From assembly GCA_020723305.1 (NCBI GenBank), contig DYJC01000013.1, forward strand, positions 57,504-121,503: a DNA stretch of 64,000 nt. The letters run 5' to 3'. Source of the stretch: Desulfosudis oleivorans. GTDB taxonomy: Bacteria > Desulfobacterota > Desulfobacteria > Desulfobacterales > SURF-7. The notes below the pieces were generated by a model that saw only the letters and a list, made by a program, of their open reading frames with translations, made no database searches and was not told where the DNA came from. Of this stretch, positions 37,468-46,064 are shown piece by piece (the stretch's first letter is position 1; each line of letters begins with the position of its first letter). The position numbers were made by a program, and so were the translations under genes.

Positions 37468-38058
37468 AAAAAGTGTTAATCACAGGTTGTGTTTATCTCA
37501 ACTGACCTGGTTTTTGACGGAAAGACTCCTCCCTATTCTGAAATCAGCCATGTTAATCCTGTCAATCGATATGGCTATCAGAAAGCAGAAGCAGAAGAAA
37601 AAATCCGGCAGTACTATCCGGAAAGCATGATTTGCAGACTACCGCTGCTTTATGGATACTCTGGAAACAGTTGTCAGAACTTCGGAGTTGAAATGGTTCA
37701 ATCCCTGAAACAGGGTAAACAACTTCATCTTTTTTATGATGAATTTCGGACACCGGTTGATACGGAAAGTGCAGCAGAAGGAATCCTTCTGTCATTTGAT
37801 CACAATGAACCGTTGATTCACTTAGGAGGTCTCCAGTCTGTTTCACGCTATGACATGGGGGTTGAGCTTCAGAAAATCCTGAAGATTCCTCCTTCCCTGC
37901 TCGATCCGATTTCCCAGAAACAGATGTCTATGAATGCTCTCCGGCCTCTGGATGTTTCCCTGGACAGCTGTAAGGCCTTTTCTCTTGGATACAAACCCTT
38001 ATTGATCTGTGAAGGGTTCAGTAGAATGGTTGACAGGTTGAGCGCGGTCTCTCAATGA
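37464..38058 (+). pseudogene. RmlD-like dTDP-4-dehydrorhamnose reductase, internally deleted
   Basis: The gene starts with MKKVLITGC, the beginning of a Rossmann GxxGxxG fold, then reads out of frame and stops 13 codons in. From 37489 another frame resumes with VFISTDLVFDGKTPP, the post-helix motif of the RmlD/SDR family, and continues through the catalytic NRYGYQKAEAEEK (YxxxK) to a TGA at 38056-38058. The 60-110 residues that normally separate the two parts (including GxxG and the helix with NAAA) are absent. It is therefore an internal deletion with frameshift, not a sequencing slip of one base. The start overlaps the kinase stop, so it was once translationally coupled. Confidence 0.8.
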
Positions 38059-38213
38059 TTGAACGTCAATTGACGGATGACAATACCGATGCTTCAAAGA
38101 AAGTAAAATCCATGATTTCATTGAAAACATTTGGATCGTTACTTGCCATTTATAAAAAAATGATTAGAGTCAGTAATCGGTTGTTGTACCATTTTAATCT
38201 GTTTTTTCCGTGA
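38055..38213 (+). CDS. Possible small coupled protein (52 aa)
   Basis: An ATG at 38055 overlaps the reductase stop as ATGA and opens a 52-codon frame to a TGA at 38211-38213. The peptide starts MIERQLTDDNTDASKKVKSM and ends with an aromatic-rich NRLLYHFNLFFP. It matches no family I know and may be a truncated relic of a larger protein in the same decayed operon. The coupling pattern is the only reason to list it. Confidence 0.3.
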   Translation: MIERQLTDDNTDASKKVKSMISLKTFGSLLAIYKKMIRVSNRLLYHFNLFFP

Positions 38214-38285
38214 CCTGGAATGACGAAACAGAAATCCTGTAAAAGTTCATTCCGGTTGAATATTTCTGCTATAGGCAGGTGATAT

Positions 38286-39746
38286 ATGAGAAATGGGTAT
38301 TTCCGGAGAAAAGCCATATGCAGACTGGGAGTTTCCTTGATTATATGGGCAGTTATGTTTCCAGTTCCTGCAACCGCCAAACCGTCATCAGAAGAGCTGA
38401 TTGTCTTTATTCAGCAGAACAACACACCAGTCAACCGGGCATTTCAGCAGAACATCCTTCCTGAAATTCAGAAGATGGCTCTGGATTTCCAAATCCCTGT
38501 CAAAATTGTTCCGATCACTGCAAAGGGTATTCCTTCGGAGATAAAAATAACGCCTCTGATTGTCTATCAAAATCACCTTGGAAGATCCATTTATCAGGGA
38601 CGGACAACTACCCCGGATCGGATCCGGACTTTTATCCGCACCTCCCGTTTTATACCCCAGGGAAAAGATCCCCTGGTCCGGAAACAGACTCCGGTCTGGG
38701 AAATGGGCAGATCGCGTGTATGGGCGCCGGTAAAAATAACTCCCGTCACTGGAACCATACCCCAGGGATATCAGGACCAGGATTTCAGGCAGGAGGCACT
38801 CGATAATATCCGGAAGGGTTTTCAACACTTTCAATTCATGGATCCGGTTTCACTGGAACGGGCGGATCGCGGTTTCTACATGGATTTTTATCCCTGGGTA
38901 TCAACTGACAATATCCTGTATCTTTCATTTGCGGTTTTTTCCCAGTTCCATTGCAAAGAGCCGGTTTTTCATTCCCGGGACAATCCATTGACCGGCCCCT
39001 GGAAAGATCGTGGAGATCTTTTCCAGAAAGCCGCCCGGCTCATGGAAAACATTGTAAGGGAGAAAACCAGGGATGGTCTGGCTGGAGACGGGTTTGATCC
39101 GGTTGCAAATTCAATTCCGGTGGCTGGTTGGGATGATATCGGGTTGTCACTCCCCCCTGCCCCTGAAAAACGTACGGCAAAAAAAGTGAATTCCGAAGTG
39201 CCTTTATCCTGGGTACTGCTGCCGCCGAAAACAGATCAGCCATCCATGGTGCTTTTTCACTTTCCATCGCCTCTGGATAACTACTCAGGAGAAGCCACCC
39301 GCGGTAAGGGAGAATTCCAGCTCCCGGTAAACCGCAATCCTGCCGAAGCGACCGGTTATGTGGAGATTGATCCGACTTCCGTCACCATGGGCCAGCCGGA
39401 TCTGGACAAGGTGATCCAGAGCAGCATCATGCTGAATACAAAACAATATCCAGCCTCCCGGTTTGCAATCCTCTCCGGCGAGGGCGAAACAGAGAAAATT
39501 ACGTATGGTGGTCTTTTCCCGGTTGTCTTTCAAGGGAATCTTGAAATCAAGGGAAAAACTGTTCCACTTCATGCAGCCATGGAAATCGAACCGATCCTGA
39601 ATGATGATGCTGAACCGCTCCTGATCCTGAAAGGCAGCTTTGCAATCGACCTGAACGATTTTCAGATTCCAGGGCCGGATGGCCCGGAAGAATCAAAGCA
39701 TATATTGCTGTTTGATGTGAATTTTCGCTTGACACCCAGGGGATAA
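38286..39746 (+). CDS. Secreted protein with C-terminal YceI-like domain
   Basis: A 486-residue exported protein: basic N-terminus and hydrophobic signal segment (about 10-31, ending ATA). A region at 35-125 (LIVFIQQNNTPVNRAFQQNI; then IPVKIVPITAKG) has the look of a thioredoxin-like fold without CxxC. A middle part (about 180-250) contains LDNIRKGFQHFQF and MDFYPWVSTDNILYLSFAVF. A YceI-type domain follows at about 345-486 (GYVEIDPTSVTMG, LNTKQYPASRF, ILLFDVNFRL). It is followed by a separate yceI gene 90 bases on. The combination is not one I know; an isoprenoid-binding envelope role is inferred from YceI only. Confidence 0.75.
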   Translation: MRNGYFRRKAICRLGVSLIIWAVMFPVPATAKPSSEELIVFIQQNNTPVNRAFQQNILPEIQKMALDFQIPVKIVPITAKGIPSEIKITPLIVYQNHLGRSIYQGRTTTPDRIRTFIRTSRFIPQGKDPLVRKQTPVWEMGRSRVWAPVKITPVTGTIPQGYQDQDFRQEALDNIRKGFQHFQFMDPVSLERADRGFYMDFYPWVSTDNILYLSFAVFSQFHCKEPVFHSRDNPLTGPWKDRGDLFQKAARLMENIVREKTRDGLAGDGFDPVANSIPVAGWDDIGLSLPPAPEKRTAKKVNSEVPLSWVLLPPKTDQPSMVLFHFPSPLDNYSGEATRGKGEFQLPVNRNPAEATGYVEIDPTSVTMGQPDLDKVIQSSIMLNTKQYPASRFAILSGEGETEKITYGGLFPVVFQGNLEIKGKTVPLHAAMEIEPILNDDAEPLLILKGSFAIDLNDFQIPGPDGPEESKHILLFDVNFRLTPRG

Positions 39747-39836
39747 TTTTGTCCATCCGGGCCTTGCGAATATTGACTGCATCATGATCATTAAAGACAA
39801 ATTGAATGTAAATCAAACCTGAAAAAGGAGGAAAAC

Positions 39837-40418
39837 ATGAAAACACAACTGTTCAAAACAATGTTGGCGATGATGTCATTGATGTTCCTCTTGGCTGTCC
39901 CGGTGATGGCAGAAAACGCGTATGAAATTGACCCGTCCCATTCTTCGATCCTGTTTAGCATCAAACATTTCGGCGCAGGTCATGTTTATGGCCGTTTTAA
40001 CAATCCAACAGGCAAACTTTCTTTTGATGAGAAAAACCCGGAAAAAAGTTCGGTTGTCATTGAGGTAAAAGCTTCTGATATAGATACAGCCAATCAAAAG
40101 CGGGATGACCATCTGAAAAGCGCTGAATTTTTCAATATTGAAAAATTTCCTGTCATCTCCTTTAAAAGCAATAGCGTCAAAAAACAAAGCCGGCAGGAAT
40201 ATCAGATCAAGGGAGATCTGACCTTCCTCGGAAAAACCCGAACCATAACCGTACAGGCGCAACACATTGGTTTTGGCAAAGATCCCTGGGGCGGATATCG
40301 AACCGGTTTTGAATCAAAATTTACCATCAAACGAAGTGATTTTGGAATGGATTTCATGCAGGGGCCTTTGGGTGACGATGTTCAGCTCATCATCAGTATT
40401 GAGGCGGTTAAAAAATAG
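39837..40418 (+). CDS. yceI: YceI family periplasmic isoprenoid-binding protein
   Basis: A 193-residue secreted lipocalin-like protein. The signal segment covers about 6-25 and ends VMA. The mature part starts YEIDPSHSSILFSIKHFGAG and continues RFNNPTGKLSFDE, IDTANQKRDDHLKSAEFF and GKTRTITV, all characteristic of YceI, a fold that binds long isoprenoid chains. A strong AAAAGGAGG site precedes the ATG. It may be co-transcribed with the larger YceI-domain gene upstream. Confidence 0.93.
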   Translation: MKTQLFKTMLAMMSLMFLLAVPVMAENAYEIDPSHSSILFSIKHFGAGHVYGRFNNPTGKLSFDEKNPEKSSVVIEVKASDIDTANQKRDDHLKSAEFFNIEKFPVISFKSNSVKKQSRQEYQIKGDLTFLGKTRTITVQAQHIGFGKDPWGGYRTGFESKFTIKRSDFGMDFMQGPLGDDVQLIISIEAVKK

Positions 40419-40518
40419 AAACAGCACCGAACTGCGTTATCCCATTGAATCGTCAGATTCATGATGGAAGTTGTTTGCCAACAACTGTCAATTGGTTGAA
40501 AAACAGATCTTTTAATCC

Positions 40519-40557
40519 ACAACCAGTATGTTAGCCTATTTTTAACATACTGGTTGT
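40519..40557. terminator. 15-bp perfect inverted repeat between yceI and recD
   Basis: Bases 40519-40533 pair perfectly with 40543-40557 around a 9-base loop (ACAACCAGTATGTTA and its complement). It stands between two convergent genes, where a bidirectional terminator is expected, but no U-tract follows on either strand. It could be a terminator that relies on the stem alone, or a protein-binding dyad. Confidence 0.5.
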
Positions 40558-40590
40558 AAAATTAACTGACTGAAATCCATATTGCATTGT

Positions 40591-42444
40591 TTAGGATAAA
40601 CGCCCTTCCACCAACGCATCCTTCAACCCGGAAATCCGGGTGACTCTTTTTTGAGCGGCAATCTGAAAAACAGACTCATCTCCCCAGATGACAACCTGTT
40701 TTCGGGCTCTTGTGATGGCGGTGTAGATCAGCTCACGGGTCAGAACCGGAGATTCCCGGTCTGGTAACAGAAGCAGAATGTTGTCAAATTCAGATCCCTG
40801 GCTTTTATGGACAGTCATGGCAAAGACAGTCTCGTGTTCCCCGATCCTGGACGGATGAAAGGCTCGAAAACCGGTCTCCTCATCCGGGAAAAAGATCCGA
40901 AGTTCCGAATCCTTTGAATCGATTCGTGCAATCCCCACATCTCCGTTAAACAGATTCAGATGGTAGTCGTTCCTGGTGATCATGATGGGTCTGCCATGAT
41001 ACCACAAACCCTCAGTTTTCCGGATTAGATTGGCAGATATCAGGATCTCTTCGATCAGATTGTTGACCATCTGCACACCATAAGGACCTTCTCGCAACGC
41101 ACAAAGGATCTGGAATTTTCCAAAAGCATTCAGGGCTTCAGCAGGATCATTCGCAGACAGGTATTCGCGAAAACCCTGAATTACCGGAGTCGTTAATCCA
41201 GCTTGAAGTAGTCTCTGGTCCGGCACGTTTACCCAGGAGATATCCTGGTAATTCCGGTCTTCCATGGTTGTCATGGCAAGTCTGCCATCGCCGGAATGAA
41301 CCGCCTGGCTGACTTTCCGTATCCCGCTGTTTTCCCCAAACCGGTAGTTTTTCAAAAGCTGCACCATGCAATCCTGAATCCGGGAATCTTCATCCATAGA
41401 ATCCGGATTGTTAATCCGGGCGCCGGTTGTTTGAAAAATCACCTCTGAAAGCGTTCCGGAAAACGAGTTGAATCGGCAGATATCGCAGATGTCTCCAAAA
41501 ACCGAACCTGCCTCGACAGATGCAAGCTGATCTTTATCCCCCACCAGTATGAGCCGGGCATGATCTGGTAAAGCCTGGGTGAGTTTGGAGAGAAGCGCAA
41601 GATCAACCATGGAGGACTCATCAACAATCACCATATCGGTATCCAGATAGTTGTTTTCGTTATGCCGAAAATAAGGAGAGCCGGGGATTGTCCCGAGCAG
41701 CCGGTGAATGGTTGTGGCTGTGGACGGAATCCGGGATTTCAGATCATCCCCAAAGGGCAAGCGTTCTTTGGCTTCCCGGATGGCGTCCTGAAGTCTTGCG
41801 GCTGCTTTTCCTGTGGGTGCGGCAAGGCTGATCCGGAGGGATTTTCCCGGATTCATTTCCAGCAAAAGAGCCATGATCTTTACGATGGTAGTGGTTTTCC
41901 CGGTTCCTGGTCCTCCGGAAATGACGGTGAACCGATTCATGATGGACAGAATGCAGGCGATTTTTTGCCAATCGGTTTCCGCATGGGTCTGATTGGAATC
42001 AAAAAGCAGATCCAGATTTTTTTTCAGAATGGAGATTTCAACCAATTCAGCGGAAAAAATCCGGGACCGGATAAAGGAAGCCAGCCGTGATTGGTACACA
42101 GAATATCGGTGCAGGTACAGTTTGGAGATTCCGTCAAAAATAAGCGGTTTAAATTCACCGGGACTACCGACAGCCGGACTTGTCCGGATGGCTTCCACCC
42201 AGACAGGAAGATCCGGATAGAAAAATTCCGACCCGGATAAAACCGGCTGACCCGCAACCTGCGAGAGCTCAAGGCACACATGACCTTGCCGGTTAACACT
42301 GCTTACCGCTGCTGCTGCCAGAAAGATGGAGAGATCATCCGGCCGTCCATCCAGTTTTTGTATGAAACCCGCAAAAGAAAGGTCCAGATAGGTGAAGACC
42401 TCTTTTTGGCTCAGTATTTCCCGTAATTCTTTACTATTCTTCAT
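40591..42444 (-). CDS. recD: Exodeoxyribonuclease V subunit RecD
   Basis: 5'-to-3' helicase subunit of RecBCD. The 617 residues include an N-terminal domain contacting RecC, Walker A GGPGTGKTT (177-185), IVDESSMVDLALLSKL, GDKDQLASVEAGSVFGDIC and the C-terminal UvrD-like motif MTVHKSQGSEFDNILL, followed by YTAITRARKQV. It overlaps recB by 4 bases. Length and motifs fit the RecBCD-type RecD rather than RecD2. Confidence 0.95.
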   Translation of the reverse strand: MKNSKELREILSQKEVFTYLDLSFAGFIQKLDGRPDDLSIFLAAAAVSSVNRQGHVCLELSQVAGQPVLSGSEFFYPDLPVWVEAIRTSPAVGSPGEFKPLIFDGISKLYLHRYSVYQSRLASFIRSRIFSAELVEISILKKNLDLLFDSNQTHAETDWQKIACILSIMNRFTVISGGPGTGKTTTIVKIMALLLEMNPGKSLRISLAAPTGKAAARLQDAIREAKERLPFGDDLKSRIPSTATTIHRLLGTIPGSPYFRHNENNYLDTDMVIVDESSMVDLALLSKLTQALPDHARLILVGDKDQLASVEAGSVFGDICDICRFNSFSGTLSEVIFQTTGARINNPDSMDEDSRIQDCMVQLLKNYRFGENSGIRKVSQAVHSGDGRLAMTTMEDRNYQDISWVNVPDQRLLQAGLTTPVIQGFREYLSANDPAEALNAFGKFQILCALREGPYGVQMVNNLIEEILISANLIRKTEGLWYHGRPIMITRNDYHLNLFNGDVGIARIDSKDSELRIFFPDEETGFRAFHPSRIGEHETVFAMTVHKSQGSEFDNILLLLPDRESPVLTRELIYTAITRARKQVVIWGDESVFQIAAQKRVTRISGLKDALVEGRLS

Positions 42445-45400
42445 TCCCTTTTTCCTGAATCATGGAGCAGCGCAGACAGCGCTTCAATCCGTTTTTGAGG
42501 AGGTAGATCTTTGAAAATTCCATTGCTCTTGTTTTCAGAAGAACCAAATCCCCGCAGAAAAAGATAATATACACCCCCGAAATTTTTTTTATAGGAATAT
42601 CCGGGCAGCCGCTGTTTCAGGTAACGATCCAATGCAACGGTATAGATATGGTATTGCAGTATATACAGATCTTTTTCCATGACAGCCTGAAGTGTTTCAG
42701 AAGAATAATCCTCATCCTGGTTCCCCAGATGGTTTGATTTCCAGTCCACAATATAAAAACGTTCCTGATATTGAAATACCAGATCCATAAACCCTTTCAT
42801 GAAACCATCGATTTTCCCGAATTCGAGTCTGCCGATACGGTCGGTAAACTCTTTTGAAATAGAGGGGCCGGAATGGTTTAGAAAAACCGCTTCCATTTTT
42901 TTGGCTGTCACAGCCTGAACCGGAAAGCAGAATGCCATTTCATTGATCCGGTCACCGGGGCGCAGCCGGGAAAGGGCCAGTTCCGGATAATCTTTATCCA
43001 AGGGTGTTTGTAAAACATGGCTGATCATCGCATACAGGCTTTGGGTCCAGTCCGGATGAAATCCATATAAAACAAGTTTTTCCTGAATCAGTGCCTGGGC
43101 TCTTGCCGGGTCCGGATCTGAAAAATCAAGATGTTCCAGCATCTCATGCAGACAGGTTCCAGGCACAGCCCCTTTTGGAAAAAGATGGATATCGTCAAAC
43201 CGGTCTTTGGATGGCGGAGTTTCGGGCAAAACTGAAACCGGAAAATCATCCTCCCCTTTCTGCAGATATCCGGACAGAACCATCTCTTCATGATAGGAAT
43301 GGATCAAGGAAGAAAAACTTGCAAACTTCCGGCTGCTCCGGATTCCGGCCGTAAAGGATCTGCATTTCAGATGAAGGTTGCCGGTTGACGGTGGTGAATA
43401 GATTTTTCCGGGACTGGAAGTCATCCTGTTTATCTGCATGCAGGAGTTGCAGTTCTTTGAGATCTGATCCAGTTCAAACAACAGAACCTGATCGTCCACT
43501 GTTTTAAAATTTTTGGCCTGGGCTGATTCATCATCTGTTTCCGCAAAGTGAAACAGATAGCCGGGTGCAGAAGATTCAGCATTGGCAAACCGTCCCCAAA
43601 CCAGATAACAGATATCTTTAGCCCTGGTCAGGGCTACATACAGCAAACGAAGATTTTCAGAAAGGATCTCCTTTTCCGCAGACCGGAGATGATCTTTCTG
43701 TTTTTCAGAGCCAAAGTCCAGTGTCAGTTTCATCCGGCTGGATCGATCATGAAAAGAGATCAGTTCACCCTGATTTTTAATTTTCGAGCTTTCCCAGGTG
43801 AATGGGCAGAAAACAATTGGATACTCCAGCCCCTTGCTTTTGTGGATGGTGATCAGCTTGACTGCATTTTCATCACTTTCCAGGCGAAGCAGATGCTCAT
43901 CCAGTTGTTCATGGCCGGATTCTTTCTGCTTCCGGAACCACACAAGGAGTTCGTTAATTCCCTTTTTTTCCAGAACATCCGCCTGATGAATCAGCTCCGT
44001 CAAATGGCGGATATTGGTGTAGCGGCGTTCACCATCGTGATATCGCATCACCCTTTCCTGGATCTTTTCTACCCGGCAGAGGTGCGTAAACATTCTGAGA
44101 AAACCCTGTTTTTCCCAGATCAGATGATACTCCATAAAGGATGAAAAGCGTTCTTCGTACAGTTTTTCCGACTGGAAGAGTTCAATCAGGTCTTTTGCCT
44201 GATAACCCATCATCTCTGTGGTTAACGCGGATCTGATTTTTTCTTCTCGGCCAGGAGTTGCAATGGCCGCCAGAATCCGCTCCATTTCAACTGCCTCAAA
44301 GGTGTCGAAAATCGAATCGCTGCTGAAGATGACACTGGGAATCTTTAATCCGGAGAGAGCGTTCTGAACCAGTGCCGCTTCCCTGTTTTTCCGGACCAAT
44401 ACAGCAATATCGCCTGCCGTGATTCTTTTTCCCCGGATGGAACCGCTTTCTGATTCATCCTGCAACAATCCGGAGATCTCGCCAGCCACAGCATCCGGGA
44501 TAATATGATATGCCGTGGTTTTGGTAATGGGTTTTCCATCTCCGGATTCCAGAATCCATAGGCGAAACGGTGCGGTTTTCGAGTCATTGATCCGGATAGA
44601 ATCCTCTGTTTCAGCATGGATAGGAGCGGCATCCACTTTTTGAAATTGAATATCATTATAAACAAAAGGTGATTTCACCTTATCAAATATGGTGTTGACC
44701 GCCTGCACCAGTTTTTCCCTGGATCTCCAGTTTGTGCTCAGGGTATACTGGTTTTCAATCCCGGCGGCTGCTTTCATGTACGCAAAGATATCCGCTCCTC
44801 GGAAATTGTAGATCGCCTGTTTTGGATCGCCGATGAGAAACAGGATGGATCGGGAGGGATCTCCGAAAATCCTTTGAAATATAGTGTACTGGATCGGATC
44901 AGTATCCTGGAATTCATCGATCAGGGCTGCTGAGTAGCGGTTTCTCAGGGAATGGCATAGATCTTCGCCTTGGCTTTTTCTATCAAGAGCCTGATAACAG
45001 TCCAGCAGCAGGTCATCAAACGAACGGAAGTTTTTCTGCTTTTTCCGCTTTGCACTCTCCTTCCGGAGATAATGGAAAAAATCGATTTTCAATCGCACGA
45101 GTTTTTCGTTGTGGATGATATCCAGTTGATTTTGGATTTCCTGCAACTCAGAACAGAGATGGAAAAAATCATGCTCCGGGAAAACATGGCCTTTTTTCAT
45201 CGCCCCTTGAATGGATTTGGTTGTGAATTTTTCAAAACCCGGAAAAAGCAGAGGTGCGGATGCCGTGGATCGGGAAAGCGTGTCCATGCTTTCGATCAGG
45301 GGAATCAAGGTAGATGTTCGGTACTTGTTCCGGTTGAGTCCTTCATGTTTCAGCAATATCTCCTCGATTTCAGAACGCACCTCGGACCAGGCAGACACCA

Positions 45401-46064
45401 TTTTTTTGATTTTTTTTATGAACTGGTCTTCCAGGGCAGCGGAATCCTGGATTTCTGTTTCCGGAATCAGCACAATATCCGGGATTAAGGCATAGCGCTG
45501 AAGAGAAGACCGCAAAATGTCCGGGCCGATGTTCTGCTGGAGAAGAAAAGCAATAAAAAAAGGAGAGCTGTCATAAAGATACTCTCTCCAGAAATCATCT
45601 GCAATCTCCTGATAAAATTCATCCTGGTTCAACGAGAGTTCAGCATCAAACAGATTGCCGCTCTCAAAAGGATGTTCCTGTAATATCCGCAAGCAGAAAC
45701 CATGGATAGTGAAAATGGAAGCCTGGTCAAAAGATCGGATGGCATTTTCAAGACGGAACAATGCATCTTTTTTGTCAGCATGGCTTGCGACAAGCTGTTT
45801 CAGAAATTCTTCCTGAAACCGGCCACTGGAAAAAGCAGAATAAGCATGTCTCAGCAGTTTTAAAATCCGGTCTTTCAGTTCTGCTGTGGTTGCCTCGGTA
45901 AAGGTCACCACCAGGATCTGATCCACTTCCAGATGTTTTTCCAGGAGAAGCCGCAGGAAAATTCCGGAAATCGTGTAGGTTTTCCCGGTTCCTGCACTTG
46001 CCTCGATCAGGTTTGTGCCTTCCAGCGGACTGGTGATGAGATCGAATTTTTTCTTCATGGTCAT
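42441..46064 (-). CDS. recB: Exodeoxyribonuclease V subunit RecB
   Basis: 3'-to-5' helicase and nuclease of RecBCD. The 1207 residues start with an SF1 helicase (ASAGTGKT at about 22-29; IDEFQDTDPIQ; LSTNWRS; ITIHKSKGLEYPIVF; LYVALTRAKD) and end with a lambda-exonuclease-type nuclease domain. There, Asp1094 (FMDLVF) and Asp1107-Trp-Lys1109 (DWKS) reproduce the 13-residue spacing of E. coli Asp1067, Asp1080 and Lys1082, so nuclease activity is likely intact. Overlaps of 4 bases with recC and recD show a tight operon. Confidence 0.96.
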   Translation of the reverse strand: MTMKKKFDLITSPLEGTNLIEASAGTGKTYTISGIFLRLLLEKHLEVDQILVVTFTEATTAELKDRILKLLRHAYSAFSSGRFQEEFLKQLVASHADKKDALFRLENAIRSFDQASIFTIHGFCLRILQEHPFESGNLFDAELSLNQDEFYQEIADDFWREYLYDSSPFFIAFLLQQNIGPDILRSSLQRYALIPDIVLIPETEIQDSAALEDQFIKKIKKMVSAWSEVRSEIEEILLKHEGLNRNKYRTSTLIPLIESMDTLSRSTASAPLLFPGFEKFTTKSIQGAMKKGHVFPEHDFFHLCSELQEIQNQLDIIHNEKLVRLKIDFFHYLRKESAKRKKQKNFRSFDDLLLDCYQALDRKSQGEDLCHSLRNRYSAALIDEFQDTDPIQYTIFQRIFGDPSRSILFLIGDPKQAIYNFRGADIFAYMKAAAGIENQYTLSTNWRSREKLVQAVNTIFDKVKSPFVYNDIQFQKVDAAPIHAETEDSIRINDSKTAPFRLWILESGDGKPITKTTAYHIIPDAVAGEISGLLQDESESGSIRGKRITAGDIAVLVRKNREAALVQNALSGLKIPSVIFSSDSIFDTFEAVEMERILAAIATPGREEKIRSALTTEMMGYQAKDLIELFQSEKLYEERFSSFMEYHLIWEKQGFLRMFTHLCRVEKIQERVMRYHDGERRYTNIRHLTELIHQADVLEKKGINELLVWFRKQKESGHEQLDEHLLRLESDENAVKLITIHKSKGLEYPIVFCPFTWESSKIKNQGELISFHDRSSRMKLTLDFGSEKQKDHLRSAEKEILSENLRLLYVALTRAKDICYLVWGRFANAESSAPGYLFHFAETDDESAQAKNFKTVDDQVLLFELDQISKNCNSCMQINRMTSSPGKIYSPPSTGNLHLKCRSFTAGIRSSRKFASFSSLIHSYHEEMVLSGYLQKGEDDFPVSVLPETPPSKDRFDDIHLFPKGAVPGTCLHEMLEHLDFSDPDPARAQALIQEKLVLYGFHPDWTQSLYAMISHVLQTPLDKDYPELALSRLRPGDRINEMAFCFPVQAVTAKKMEAVFLNHSGPSISKEFTDRIGRLEFGKIDGFMKGFMDLVFQYQERFYIVDWKSNHLGNQDEDYSSETLQAVMEKDLYILQYHIYTVALDRYLKQRLPGYSYKKNFGGVYYLFLRGFGSSENKSNGIFKDLPPQKRIEALSALLHDSGKRE

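Noticed and set aside
38214..38285. TGGAATGACGAAAC near 38217 as another REP copy
   Set aside because: It shares only a few bases with the 28.2-kb repeat and has no palindromic core.
43548..44144. A 198-codon plus-strand frame inside recB
   Set aside because: It is a shadow of recB on the opposite strand; recB has clear motifs throughout and the antisense peptide has none.
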